From Lachnospiraceae bacterium (GTDB lineage Bacteria; Bacillota; Clostridia; Lachnospirales; Lachnospiraceae): DNA of 63,293 nucleotides. This document shows, one piece after another, positions 34,531 to 43,527 of the stretch. Made by a program: the position numbers and the translations under genes. Where the stretch lies: assembly GCA_021199655.1 (NCBI GenBank), contig JAJQHQ010000076.1:1-63293 (forward strand), in the 5' to 3' direction. Each line of letters begins with the position of its first letter. Position 1 is the stretch's first letter. Under the pieces are notes generated by a model. The model did not search any database. It worked only from the letters and a program-made list of their open reading frames with translations, and had not been told where the DNA came from.

Positions 34531-35232
34531 ATGTTAGAGTGTAACGAGATTACAAAGACATACGGCAGAAAAACGGCCGTAGATCATGTTTCCATGAAGC
34601 TGGAGCCGGGGCATATTTACGCGATGCTCGGGCCGAACGGCAGCGGCAAGACAACGATAATGAAAATGATGGTGGGGCTTGTGAAGCCGAATTCCGGCAG
34701 CATTCTTTACCGCGGAGTTCCGGTGAATAAGGAGAGCCGCCGTGAGATCGCGTATATGTCGACGGAGCCGTATTTTTACAGCTGGATGACGGCCGCGGAT
34801 GTGGGAAAATATTACGATGATTTTTTTGAGGATTTTTCGATGGAGCGTTATCTGTATCTGCTGGAGCGGATGGAGCTGACACCGGATATGAAGACAAAGA
34901 CGCTTTCTTCCGGTATGATGGCGAAGCTGAAGATTGCAGTTACCATGGCGCGGAAAGCGAAGGTGTATCTTCTGGATGAACCGCTCAACGGCATCGATCT
35001 TCTGGCGCGGGATGTGATCATTCGAACGGTGATCGAGGAGTGCGGACCTGACGTTGCGCTGGTCATTTCCAGCCATCTGGTCGATGAACTGGAACGGGTG
35101 GTGGACTCAGCAATCTTTATGAAAGAAGGCCGTCTGGTGCTGATGGGGGAGGTTGAGGAGCTGCGCATACAGCAGGGCAAATCAGTCGTTGATCTGTATC
35201 GGGAGATCTATGGACACGGAGGAGAAGCGTGA
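34531..35232 (+). CDS. ABC transporter ATP-binding protein (YtrB/BcrA type)
   Basis: A 233-residue ATPase of the exporter type. Walker A is GPNGSGKTT, the signature is LSSGMMAKLKIAV, Walker B is VYLLDEPLNGIDLLA and the H-loop His is in SSHLVDELE. It partners with the membrane protein encoded next to it, overlapping by one base (TGATG). A GntR-regulator remnant lies just upstream, as in YtrA-YtrB-type operons that respond to cell-wall antibiotics; that link is inference. The ATG at 34531 follows AAGGGGAAAAGCAG. Confidence 0.9.
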   Translation: MLECNEITKTYGRKTAVDHVSMKLEPGHIYAMLGPNGSGKTTIMKMMVGLVKPNSGSILYRGVPVNKESRREIAYMSTEPYFYSWMTAADVGKYYDDFFEDFSMERYLYLLERMELTPDMKTKTLSSGMMAKLKIAVTMARKAKVYLLDEPLNGIDLLARDVIIRTVIEECGPDVALVISSHLVDELERVVDSAIFMKEGRLVLMGEVEELRIQQGKSVVDLYREIYGHGGEA

Positions 35233-35975
35233 TGGGAAAGCTGATGAAATATGAATTTCGCAAGACGATGTTTTCGAAAATCGTCCTTCTGGTGATCACG
35301 GGTGTTCTGGAAATTGTGTTTCTGGCAGGCGTGTTCCTGAACTGGGACAACGGACTTGGATTGGGAACTATCGGGCTGACCCTTTGCGCGATTATTGGGA
35401 TTTTTTATATTGGAATAGAAAGCCTGATGGTATTCCATCGGGATCTGAACACGAAGCAGAGCTATATGCTGTTTCTCACTCCATACAACAGTTATCAGAT
35501 CCTGGGCGCGAAGGTGCTGGAAAACGGCATTTCTATTTTTCTGGCGGGCTGCTTTTATGCGGCGCTGGCTGCATTGGATCTCGCTATTGCGATTGGATAT
35601 CTGGGGGGATTAAAGGAACTGCTGGAAATGATACAGATATTTTTGGAACAGCTCGAAATTACGATCACTTTTACCACAGTGGACTCTTTACTGTTTGTTT
35701 TTGAGATTTTGGCTTCTTGGCTGATGACCGTTGTTACCGGCATTCTGGCAGTTGTGTTAAGCGCCACAGTGCTTGCCGGGAAACGCTTCAGCGGTTTGGT
35801 AAGCTTTCTGCTGTTCTTTCTGATCGCCTGGGGCTGCAGCGCGCTGATGAACCGGATTCCGGATACGCTGGCGGTCACGACATTCTATCTTCTGAGTATT
35901 CTGGCGGCACTGGCTTGCACCGCGGTGATGTACCTGATCTCAGGCTGGATCATGGAGCGGAAGCTGAGCGTGTAA
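35232..35975 (+). CDS. ABC transporter permease
   Basis: A 247-residue membrane protein with six predicted helices (for example VLLVITGVLEIVFLAGVFL and LLSILAALACTAVMYLISGW). It has the MKYEFRKT start seen in clostridial ABC-2-like permeases and forms the membrane part of the exporter whose ATPase is encoded directly upstream. It starts at the ATG (35232) that overlaps the ATPase stop codon, so the two are translationally coupled. The cargo is unknown. Confidence 0.85.
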   Translation: MGKLMKYEFRKTMFSKIVLLVITGVLEIVFLAGVFLNWDNGLGLGTIGLTLCAIIGIFYIGIESLMVFHRDLNTKQSYMLFLTPYNSYQILGAKVLENGISIFLAGCFYAALAALDLAIAIGYLGGLKELLEMIQIFLEQLEITITFTTVDSLLFVFEILASWLMTVVTGILAVVLSATVLAGKRFSGLVSFLLFFLIAWGCSALMNRIPDTLAVTTFYLLSILAALACTAVMYLISGWIMERKLSV

Positions 35976-35981
35976 AAACCA

Positions 35982-36001
35982 GACAAAATTGCAATTTTGT
36001 C
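35982..36001. promoter_or_regulatory. Perfect 20-bp palindrome
   Basis: GACAAAATTG and CAATTTTGTC are perfect inverted halves with no spacer, six bases after the permease stop codon. With no T-run beyond the palindrome and no loop, a protein-binding operator is as likely as a hairpin. Confidence 0.6.
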
Positions 36002-36124
36002 GGTAGCCGGAAAAACAAAGGCGTGATATACTCTGCCTGTATGGAAAGGGAAGCAAAACCTCAGTCACGGGCGGGCAGGAAGACATGGCTCCTGCCCGGC
36101 TGAAAAAGGAAAGAAGGGCGTGTT

Positions 36125-36724
36125 ATGGAACTTTTTAAGAAGATACGTGTGAACCTGACAGTGAATGCGATTCTGACGATTCTGGTTGGTGTTTTATTTG
36201 TCTTGAATCCCACCGGGACGGGCGGGACGATCGCGCTGATTGCCGGGATTGCGATTCTGATTTCCGGCATTACGGATATCATCCGTTACGTCAGCGACCG
36301 GGAATATGGATTTCTGATGAGCGGCAGCCTGTTCGGAGGCGTGCTCAAATGCATTCTCGGGCTGTTTGCGGTGACGCACACTGGTACGATCATTACGCTG
36401 TTGTCCTATATTTTAAGTGTCTTTGTCATCATCGGCGGCGTGAACTGTCTGGAGAATGCCACGCAGTTGAAACGGGCGGAGGTCTCCGGCTGGGCGGTGA
36501 ATATGGCGCTGTCCGTGGCAATCCTCATAGCGGGAATTTTCATGCTGTTCTTCCCGTTTGACGCGGCCTCTACGGCAATCACGATCGTCGGGATCATTTT
36601 GATCGCGGATGGCCTGAACGAGCTGTTTACAGCACATCGGATGAAGAAGATCAATGGCGACTTCAAAAAGGTGATGAAAGACATCCGTGATGAGTTTGAT
36701 GACAATATTATAGATATGCCGTGA
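36125..36724 (+). CDS. DUF308 (HdeD-like) membrane protein
   Basis: A 199-residue membrane protein with six hydrophobic segments in two similar halves (TILVGVLFVLNPTGTGGTIA and IAGIFMLFFPFDAASTAITI), the pattern of the DUF308/HdeD family. Its C-terminus is hydrophilic. HdeD-like proteins are linked to acid resistance in enterobacteria, but their molecular role is not known. A GC hairpin (GGGCAGGA / TCCTGCCC) precedes the ribosome binding site, AAGGAAAGAAGG. It stands just before the trp leader. Confidence 0.85.
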   Translation: MELFKKIRVNLTVNAILTILVGVLFVLNPTGTGGTIALIAGIAILISGITDIIRYVSDREYGFLMSGSLFGGVLKCILGLFAVTHTGTIITLLSYILSVFVIIGGVNCLENATQLKRAEVSGWAVNMALSVAILIAGIFMLFFPFDAASTAITIVGIILIADGLNELFTAHRMKKINGDFKKVMKDIRDEFDDNIIDMP

Positions 36725-36736
36725 GAAAAATACCCA

Positions 36737-36765
36737 TTGACAAACCGAAAATGATGGTGTAGACT
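36737..36765 (+). promoter_or_regulatory. trp leader: Promoter of the trp operon leader
   Basis: TTGACA (36737-36742), 17-base spacer, TAGACT (36760-36765). Transcription would start near 36772, at the 5' end of the T-box leader. Confidence 0.8.
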
Positions 36766-36789
36766 GGACACAGTTCACAAAACAGACTG

Positions 36790-37158
36790 TTATTTTTCAG
36801 ACAGTCACGAATAAAGCAAACCGTTGAAGCGGAGATAAAGGCAGTAGATGCGCCCACAGAGAGTCCGGGTGCGGCATGTAAAAGAAAAAGTTCTGATTTC
36901 AGAATCGGAGGCTTTTTTCAAAGAACACAGGCAGCCGCACACAGCTGAGAACCGGATGGAGATGCAGATTGTCAAATGGACCGCTGAGGGCGCAGTCAAA
37001 AGCAATGAGCTGAGTATTCTGCGACGTGAAGGCATACGTCAGTTGCCGGAGATATGCTGGTATCTCGTAAGCGCACGGGGGATTCCCGTGAATCAGGGTG
37101 GCACCGCGGAAGTATATTCGTCCCTGACAGATTGATGAAATCTGTCAGGGATTTTTTA
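36790..37158 (+). ncRNA. T-box leader, tryptophan specific
   Basis: The T-box sequence AGGGTGGCACCGCG (37095-37108) is diagnostic. It is followed by the terminator GTCCCTGACAGATT / AATCTGTCAGGGAT and TTTTT. Stem I carries AGAGAGTCCGGGTGCGGC. A TGG triplet in AAATGGACCGC (36974-36976) fits the specifier position and the trp genes downstream. Uncharged tRNA-Trp would bind stem I and the T-box and allow antitermination. Confidence 0.93.
37122..37158 (+). terminator. T-box terminator
   Basis: TCCCTGACAGATT (from about 37122) and AATCTGTCAGGGA form a 13-bp stem with a short loop and a run of six T. It is the off-state of the tryptophan T-box. Confidence 0.9.
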
Positions 37159-37275
37159 TGCGCAGGGCTGCATAAGGAGTTTTCCGGCTGACGCAGGGCG
37201 CAAGAGGAATTTTTGCAACTTTGCTCCCCGCACCCTGCGCGCGGATAGGGGAGAAAGGCGTTCCCCTATCCGATT
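37157..37275 (+). repeat. Intergenic repeat, copy C of the TATGCGCA family
   Basis: It starts TATGCGCAGGGCTGC right after the terminator T-run and ends CGATT, directly before the trpE ribosome binding site. It contains an 11-bp perfect hairpin CGGATAGGGGA (37242-37252) / TCCCCTATCCG (37262-37272) and GCGCAGGG / CCCTGCGC arms. It adds structured RNA between the T-box and trpE. Confidence 0.6.
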
Positions 37276-37294
37276 GAAAGAACAGGAGGTCAAT

Positions 37295-38785
37295 ATGTAT
37301 CCATCATTGGAGGAAGCAAAACAAATCGCCGCATCCGGGGAATATCGTCGGATTCCGGTGTGCCGGGAAATGCTCTCGGATCGTTTTACCCCGATCGAGG
37401 TGATGCGGACGCTGCGCGCGGCCAGCAGGCATTGCTATATGCTGGAGAGTGCGGAGGCGCATCAGCAGTGGGGGCGGTATACATTTTTAGGGTACGCCCC
37501 GACGCTGGAGCTCACCTGTGCGGACGGAGTTGTGAAGCTTCGTACGGGAGCGGACGTTTCCGGAGGCCAGGTGAAAGAGACGGAGCGCACGGAAAGTCCG
37601 CAGAGCGTGATCCGGGAGATTCTGGAGGCGTACAAAAGCCCGAAAATGAAGGGGATGCCTTCTTTTACAGGCGGCCTGGTCGGTTATTTTTCTTATGATT
37701 ATATCTGCTACAGCGAGCCGACACTGAAATTCACCGGGGAGGATGAGGAAAATTTTCAGGATGTTGACCTGATGCTGTTTGATCGGGTGATCGCGTTTGA
37801 TAATTACCGGCAGAAGCTGATCCTGATCTGCGGCGTGGAGACGGCCAGACTGGAGGAGTCCTATCGGGAGGCGGAAGCGAAGCTGGGGGAGATTGAACAT
37901 CTGCTCAAAAGCGGCGTGAAAGCATATTTTGCTCCGCTTCGCCTGAAAGAGGAGATCGCGCCGTGCTTTTCACGGGAACGGTATAAAGATATGGTGGAGA
38001 AGGCAAAACACTACATCCACGAGGGCGATATCTTTCAGGTCGTGCTCTCGAACCCGATGCAGGCGGACGCGGAAGGCAGCCTGTTTGATACGTACCGGGT
38101 GCTCCGGACATCGAATCCATCCCCCTATATGTTTTATTTTTCCAGCGACGACATCGAGCTGGTCGGTGCTTCGCCGGAGACGCTGGTGAAGCTGGAGGAT
38201 GGCACGCTGCATACCTTCCCGCTCGCCGGCACCCACCCGAGGGGAGCGACAGATGAGGAGGATCAGCGTCTGGAGAAGGAACTGCTCGCGGATGAAAAAG
38301 AGCTCTCCGAGCACAATATGCTTGTCGATCTGGGACGCAACGATATCGGTAAGATCAGCGAGATCGGAACAGTGCGTGTGGAAAAATATCTCTCGATTGA
38401 ACGTTATTCCCACGTCATGCATATTGGTTCTACGGTGGCCGGACAGATCCGCAAGGACTGCGATGCGGTGGACGCGGTAGATTCCATTCTTCCGGCGGGG
38501 ACGCTTTCCGGAGCGCCAAAGCTTCGGGCCTGCCAGATCATTGATGAATTGGAGGGACGCAAACGCGGCGTGTACGGCGGCGCGATCGGATATCTGGATT
38601 TTACCGGCAATCTTGACACCTGTATCGCCATCCGGCTGGCTTTTAAGAAAAACGGACGTATTACGATCCGTTCCGGCGCGGGAATTGTCGCGGACAGCGT
38701 GCCGGATAAGGAATTTGAGGAATGCTGCAACAAGGCGCGCGCCGTGGTCAACGCGGTACAGGAATCTGAGGGAGGTGTGGAATAA
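37295..38785 (+). CDS. trpE: Anthranilate synthase component I
   Basis: A 496-residue anthranilate synthase large subunit that makes anthranilate from chorismate with ammonia supplied by TrpG. The N-terminal tryptophan-binding region (LESAEAHQQWGRYTFLG) and the catalytic C-terminal half with GASPETLVKL, PLAGTHPRG and GTLSGAPKLRACQIIDEL are all present. The ATG at 37295 follows AGGAGGTCAAT. It is the first gene of trpEGDCFBA under T-box control and is translationally coupled to trpG (TAATG). Confidence 0.97.
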   Translation: MYPSLEEAKQIAASGEYRRIPVCREMLSDRFTPIEVMRTLRAASRHCYMLESAEAHQQWGRYTFLGYAPTLELTCADGVVKLRTGADVSGGQVKETERTESPQSVIREILEAYKSPKMKGMPSFTGGLVGYFSYDYICYSEPTLKFTGEDEENFQDVDLMLFDRVIAFDNYRQKLILICGVETARLEESYREAEAKLGEIEHLLKSGVKAYFAPLRLKEEIAPCFSRERYKDMVEKAKHYIHEGDIFQVVLSNPMQADAEGSLFDTYRVLRTSNPSPYMFYFSSDDIELVGASPETLVKLEDGTLHTFPLAGTHPRGATDEEDQRLEKELLADEKELSEHNMLVDLGRNDIGKISEIGTVRVEKYLSIERYSHVMHIGSTVAGQIRKDCDAVDAVDSILPAGTLSGAPKLRACQIIDELEGRKRGVYGGAIGYLDFTGNLDTCIAIRLAFKKNGRITIRSGAGIVADSVPDKEFEECCNKARAVVNAVQESEGGVE

Positions 38786-39441
38786 TGGTACTTCTGATTG
38801 ATAATTACGACAGCTTTTCCTACAACCTGTATCAGCTGATCGGCGCGATACGGCCGGATATTCAGGTGATCCGCAACGATGTCTGCACGGTAGAAGAAAT
38901 TGCGGCGATGAAGCCGGAAGCAATCTTCATCTCGCCGGGGCCGGGACGGCCGGAGGACGCGGGCATCTGCGTGGAGATGATTCGAAAGCTGAGCGGATTT
39001 CAGACAGACACTGCAGCAAATGGCGGTTCTGAAAATATGAATGGAGACAGAGATCGAAACAGAAAAGCCGGTATTCCCATGTTCGGCGTCTGCCTCGGAC
39101 ATCAGGCCATCTGTCAGGCGCTCGGCGCGACCGTGACCTACGCAAAAGAACTGATGCACGGCAAAAAAACGGAGCTGATCATTGAACCGGACTCTGTATT
39201 GTTTCAGGGCCTGCAAACAGGCATGACTGCAGCAAGATACCATTCCCTTTCCGTGAAAGAAGACACCTTGCCTGCTGCGCTCCGCGTGACCGCGCGGACG
39301 GCGGATGGGGAAGTGATGGCAGTAGAGCACCGGGACTATCCGGTGTACGGGGTGCAGTTTCATCCTGAATCCGTGATGACGCCGAATGGACTGCAGGTAG
39401 TCCGAAACTTTGTAAACCAGTTCCAAACAGCAGCAAAATGA
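38785..39441 (+). CDS. trpG: Anthranilate synthase component II (glutamine amidotransferase)
   Basis: A 218-residue class I glutamine amidotransferase that supplies ammonia to TrpE. The start LLIDNYDSFSYNLYQL, the oxyanion PGPGRPEDAG, the nucleophile GVCLGHQA and the triad end VQFHPES are present. It carries an extra hydrophilic loop of about 25 residues (rich in Asn, Gly, Asp and Arg) just before the nucleophile strand, not found in the usual 190-residue protein. It overlaps trpE by one base. A structured spacer follows before trpD. Confidence 0.95.
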   Translation: MVLLIDNYDSFSYNLYQLIGAIRPDIQVIRNDVCTVEEIAAMKPEAIFISPGPGRPEDAGICVEMIRKLSGFQTDTAANGGSENMNGDRDRNRKAGIPMFGVCLGHQAICQALGATVTYAKELMHGKKTELIIEPDSVLFQGLQTGMTAARYHSLSVKEDTLPAALRVTARTADGEVMAVEHRDYPVYGVQFHPESVMTPNGLQVVRNFVNQFQTAAK

Positions 39442-39610
39442 TATGATACAAGGGACAAAAGGTCAGGAATGGAACGCTTGCGTTCCTATTCATGACCTTG
39501 GGGACCGCAAAAACATGAGGAAGTAGCCATTTTTCAAAGAAAAATGAGCGGATTCCGAATGTTTTTAGGATTTCGAGAGTGCGAAGCACGGAGAAATCCG
39601 TAGTATCATA
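39442..39610 (+). repeat. Structured 169-nt element between trpG and trpD
   Basis: Outer arms TATGATAC (39442-39449) and GTATCATA (39603-39610) enclose three stems. The largest, 39459-39476 / 39481-39499 (AAGGTCAGGAATGGAACG and its near-complement), has a 4-base loop. CATTTTTC / GAAAAATG is at 39528-39546. GGATTTC / GAAATCC (39568-39599) carries an inner GTGC-GAA-GCAC. The terminal inverted repeat and stacked stems suggest a small mobile repeat or a structured RNA. Confidence 0.7.
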
Positions 39611-39654
39611 GTAGATAATAAGATAATAATAAATAAAGAAAGGTGGCAACAATT

Positions 39655-40665
39655 ATGATCAAAGAAGCAATTATCAAACTCTCAAACAAGCAGGATCTGA
39701 CTTATGAGGAGGCAGAAGCGGTCATGCTCGAAATCATGAGCGGCGAGACGACCGACGTGCAGATTTCCTCTTATCTGACTGCGCTCGCGATGAAAGGCGA
39801 GACGATCGACGAGATCACGGCGTCCGCAGCAGGTATGCGTGCAAAAGGTATCCATCTTCTGCACGAGATGGATGTTCTGGAAATCGTCGGAACAGGAGGA
39901 GACAAGGCCAACTCCTTTAATATTTCCACGACCTCTTCCATGGTTATTGCGGCAGGCGGCGTTCCGGTCGCAAAGCACGGCAACCGTGCGGCGTCCTCGA
40001 AGTGCGGCGCGGCGGATGTGCTGGAAGCGCTCGGTGTGAAGATTTCCCTTTCTCCGGAAAAGTGCCTTGAGCTGCTTAAATCCATCAATATCTGTTTCCT
40101 GTTTGCGCAGACCTATCACACCGCGATGCGGTTCGTTGGTCCGGTGCGCAAGGAACTCGGCATCCGCACGATTTTCAATATCCTCGGGCCGCTTTCCAAC
40201 CCGGCAGGCGCGAATATGGAACTGATGGGCGTTTATGATGAGGCGATTGTGGAGCCGCTGGCGCGGGTGCTTAATAACCTTGGCGTAACGAGCGGCCTGG
40301 TGGTGTACGGTATGGATAAGCTGGATGAGATTTCCATGAGCGCACCGACAAAGGTGTGCGAGATCCGTGGCGGCGAATATAAGACCTATATGCTGACTCC
40401 GGAACAGTTTGGCTATGAGCGCTGCGCAAAGGAAGAATTGCTCGGCGGGACGCCGGAGGAAAATGCGGCGATCACACGCGCCATCCTGAACGGTACGGAC
40501 CGCGGACCGAAGCGCCAGGCAGTCTGCCTGAATGCGGGCGGCGCCCTTTACATCGCGGGCAAGGCGGACACCATCGAGGACGGCGTACGTATGGCGGAAA
40601 AACTGATCGACGACGGTTCGGCGAACCGTGTGCTGGATGCGTTTATTGAGCAGAGCAACCAGTGA
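39655..40665 (+). CDS. trpD: Anthranilate phosphoribosyltransferase
   Basis: A 336-residue enzyme that joins anthranilate to phosphoribosyl pyrophosphate. The glycine-rich [17 protein letters not shown] motif binds the pyrophosphate. [20 protein letters not shown] and [13 protein letters not shown] are further family signatures. The ATG at 39655 is eight bases after AAAGGTGG; a GTG at 39643 lies inside that site and is unlikely. It is the third gene of the trp operon. Confidence 0.97.
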   Translation: MIKEAIIKLSNKQDLTYEEAEAVMLEIMSGETTDVQISSYLTALAMKGETIDEITASAAGMRAKGIHLLHEMDVLEIVGTGGDKANSFNISTTSSMVIAAGGVPVAKHGNRAASSKCGAADVLEALGVKISLSPEKCLELLKSINICFLFAQTYHTAMRFVGPVRKELGIRTIFNILGPLSNPAGANMELMGVYDEAIVEPLARVLNNLGVTSGLVVYGMDKLDEISMSAPTKVCEIRGGEYKTYMLTPEQFGYERCAKEELLGGTPEENAAITRAILNGTDRGPKRQAVCLNAGGALYIAGKADTIEDGVRMAEKLIDDGSANRVLDAFIEQSNQ

Positions 40666-40684
40666 GTTTAGGAGGCGGACAGCC

Positions 40685-41506
40685 ATGAATATTTTAGATG
40701 AAATCGCCGGACGCACCAGAGAACGTGTAGCTGACGCACGGAAAACGGTTCCGCTGGAAGAAATCCGTGCGCAGGCGGAGGCGGCGCATCGCAGGGCAAC
40801 GGCATTTGCGGACGGAGGTCCGAAACAGGAAGCTTTTGCATTTGAAAAAGCGCTGCGGTCTGCCGAAACGATCGCGTTTATCTGTGAGGTAAAAAAAGCG
40901 TCCCCTTCCAAGGGACTGATCGCGCCGGATTTTCCGTTCCTGCAGATTGCGATGGATTATGAGAAAGCGGGTGCGGCGGCGATCTCCTGCCTGACAGAAC
41001 CGTATTATTTCCTGGGGCAGGACGCGTATCTGCGTGAAATCGTACAGAATGTAAGCATACCGGTGCTGCGCAAGGATTTCACAGTGGATGAGTATATGAT
41101 CTACCAGGCGCGGGCGTTTGGCGCGGGAGCAGTGCTTCTGATCTGCTCGATCCTGGACGATGCGCAGCTGAAAGCGTATGGGCAGCTCGCACACGAGCTG
41201 GGGCTTTCCGCTCTTGTAGAGGCGCATACAGAGGAAGAAGTCACGCGCGCGATGCGTGCGGACGCGAGAATCCTCGGCGTGAACAACCGCGATCTGAAGA
41301 CCTTTCAGGTGGATCTGGGCACCAGTGCCAGATACCGGAAGATGGTGCCGCCGGAGACGATTTTCGTCTCGGAGAGCGGTGTGCGGGATGCGGATGATAT
41401 CCGTAAGCTGGTCGAAAACGGGACGAATGCGGTGCTGATCGGCGAGACCCTGATGCGCGCACCGGATAAGGCCGCGATGCTGAACGAACTGCGCAGCAGA
41501 CTGTAG
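40685..41506 (+). CDS. trpC: Indole-3-glycerol phosphate synthase
   Basis: A 273-residue TIM-barrel enzyme that closes the indole ring. IAFICEVKKASPSKGLIAPD holds the catalytic Lys and the substrate-binding region. VLRKDFTVDEYMIYQARAFG, LGVNNRDLKTFQ and VSESGVRDADDI are further family motifs. The ATG at 40685 follows TAGGAGGCGGACAGCC; the frame extends upstream inside trpD but is not needed. It is followed by a 130-base spacer and trpF. Confidence 0.96.
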   Translation: MNILDEIAGRTRERVADARKTVPLEEIRAQAEAAHRRATAFADGGPKQEAFAFEKALRSAETIAFICEVKKASPSKGLIAPDFPFLQIAMDYEKAGAAAISCLTEPYYFLGQDAYLREIVQNVSIPVLRKDFTVDEYMIYQARAFGAGAVLLICSILDDAQLKAYGQLAHELGLSALVEAHTEEEVTRAMRADARILGVNNRDLKTFQVDLGTSARYRKMVPPETIFVSESGVRDADDIRKLVENGTNAVLIGETLMRAPDKAAMLNELRSRL

Positions 41507-41636
41507 AGGCAAAATGCATGCATCGGCTGCTGCCAGTGTCAGATGACTGGAATCAGCCGACCGCAAGTCCAGTGTCTTCTGATGGTGGATAATTCACAGC
41601 AGATTCAGTAATATGGTGCTCGGGGGAATAAGAAAA

Positions 41637-42344
41637 ATGGAAAATAACTTAGTAAAAATCAAACTCTGCGGTCTGTCACGCCCGGTGGATATCGATTACG
41701 TCAACGAGGCGAAGCCGGATTACTGCGGATTTATCATCAACGTGCCAAAGAGCATCCGCAACACCACGCCGGATCAGGTGCGCGCTTTGCGGGAAAAGCT
41801 TTCCCCGGATATCATTCCGGTCGGCGTGTTCCGCAATGAGCCGGTCGAGACGGTGGCGGGACTCCTTCTGGACGGTACGATCAGCGTGGCGCAGCTGCAT
41901 GGCAGCGAGGATGAGGCCTATATTCAGCAGCTTCGCAGCTTTGGAGATTTTACAATATTCAAGGCATTCCGTGCACTGGCAGTAGAGCAGCGCGCCGATA
42001 GCGGCGAAAACGCTGTGTCTTCTGCGAACACAGCAGGCGAACACGGGAATTCGGACGTGCTTGCTGCCTGGGCAGACATGGTGAATAAGAGCTCCGCGGA
42101 CATGGTGCTTCTGGATAACGGAGGCGGCGGCACGGGAAAAACGTTTGAGTGGGCGCTGACGGATCTGATAACGCGGCCGTTCCTGCTGGCTGGCGGAATC
42201 GGCCCGGACAATATCACGGAAGCTCTTGACCGCCTGCATCCATGGGGCGTTGATATGAGCAGCAGCGTGGAGACGGACGGAAAAAAGGATCGGGAGAAGA
42301 TGCTGCAGGCGGTCGCAAAGGTGCGGGAAAGGAAGGAAACATAA
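41637..42344 (+). CDS. trpF: Phosphoribosylanthranilate isomerase
   Basis: A 235-residue TIM-barrel isomerase (Amadori rearrangement in tryptophan synthesis). The start [20 protein letters not shown] holds the catalytic Cys, then [13 protein letters not shown], and the C-terminal [15 protein letters not shown] and [13 protein letters not shown] follow. It includes an unusual linker of about 25 residues near residues 122-146 (Ser/Asn/Glu/Gly-rich), where most homologues have a short loop. The ATG at 41637 follows GGGGGAATAAG. Its stop is one base before trpB. Confidence 0.94.
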   Translation: MENNLVKIKLCGLSRPVDIDYVNEAKPDYCGFIINVPKSIRNTTPDQVRALREKLSPDIIPVGVFRNEPVETVAGLLLDGTISVAQLHGSEDEAYIQQLRSFGDFTIFKAFRALAVEQRADSGENAVSSANTAGEHGNSDVLAAWADMVNKSSADMVLLDNGGGGTGKTFEWALTDLITRPFLLAGGIGPDNITEALDRLHPWGVDMSSSVETDGKKDREKMLQAVAKVRERKET

Positions 42345-42345
42345 C

Positions 42346-43527
42346 ATGAACGGAAGATTTGGAATACACGGCGGTCAGTATATCCCGGAGACGCTGATGA
42401 ATGCCGTGATCGAGCTGGAAGAGGCTTACAATCACTACAAGGACGATCCGGAGTTCAACCGGGAGCTCACCGATCTGTTCAATAATTATGCGGGCAGACC
42501 GTCGCGCCTGTATTATGCGGAGCGCATGACGAAGGATCTCGGCGGCGCGAAGATTTATCTGAAGCGCGAGGATCTGAATCATACCGGCGCCCATAAGATC
42601 AACAACGTGCTCGGTCAGGCGCTTCTGGCGAAAAAGATGGGAAAGACCCGCCTGATCGCGGAGACCGGCGCCGGACAGCACGGCGTGGCGACTGCGACTG
42701 CGGCGGCGCTGCTGGATATGGAGTGCGAGGTCTACATGGGCGAGGAAGATACGAAACGCCAGGCGCTCAATGTTTACCGCATGAAGCTTCTCGGCTCTCA
42801 GGTGCATCCGGTGACGACCGGAACAGCGACGCTGAAGGACGCGGTCTCCGAGGCAATGCGCGAATGGACCAGGCGGATTGACGATACGCATTACTGTCTC
42901 GGCTCTGTTATGGGACCGCATCCGTTTCCGACGATCGTGCGTGATTTCCAGAGCGTGATTTCCAAAGAGATCAAACAGCAGCTGATGGAAAAGGAAGGAC
43001 GTCTTCCAGACGCGGTGCTCGCCTGCGTTGGCGGCGGTTCGAATGCGATCGGAACCTTTTATCATTTTATCGAGGATGAGAGCGTCCGCCTGATCGGCTG
43101 TGAGGCAGCCGGAAGGGGTGTCAATACGGCAGAGACCGCGGCGACGATTGCGACCGGAAAACTCGGCATTTTCCACGGCATGAAGTCTTACTTCTGTCAG
43201 GACGAATACGGTCAGATCGCGCCGGTGTATTCCATTTCCGCCGGTCTGGATTATCCGGGCATTGGCCCGGAGCATGCGGACCTTTACGACAAAGGCCGCG
43301 CGGAATATGTGGCAATTACGGATGATGAGGCGGTCGACGCATTTGAATATCTGTCCCGCTTAGAGGGCATTATCCCGGCCATCGAGAGTGCGCATGCGGT
43401 GGCTTATGCGAGAAAGCTTGCTCCGACCATGGATAAGGACCAGATCATTGTCATCACGATTTCCGGCCGCGGCGACAAGGACTGCGCGGCAATCGCGCGT
43501 TACAGAGGGGAGGATATTTATGAGTAA
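42346..43527 (+). CDS. trpB: Tryptophan synthase beta chain
   Basis: A 393-residue PLP enzyme that condenses indole and serine. The PLP lysine lies in [16 protein letters not shown], the phosphate-binding loop in [12 protein letters not shown] and the C-terminus in [14 protein letters not shown]. It should form an alpha2-beta2 complex with TrpA, whose gene overlaps the 3' end by eight bases. The length and motifs are fully standard for the TrpB1 type. Confidence 0.97.
   Translation: MNGRFGIHGGQYIPETLMNAVIELEEAYNHYKDDPEFNRELTDLFNNYAGRPSRLYYAERMTKDLGGAKIYLKREDLNHTGAHKINNVLGQALLAKKMGKTRLIAETGAGQHGVATATAAALLDMECEVYMGEEDTKRQALNVYRMKLLGSQVHPVTTGTATLKDAVSEAMREWTRRIDDTHYCLGSVMGPHPFPTIVRDFQSVISKEIKQQLMEKEGRLPDAVLACVGGGSNAIGTFYHFIEDESVRLIGCEAAGRGVNTAETAATIATGKLGIFHGMKSYFCQDEYGQIAPVYSISAGLDYPGIGPEHADLYDKGRAEYVAITDDEAVDAFEYLSRLEGIIPAIESAHAVAYARKLAPTMDKDQIIVITISGRGDKDCAAIARYRGEDIYE

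Noticed and set aside
39682-40911. 409-residue open frame on the minus strand
   Set aside because: Mirror of trpD; no independent support.
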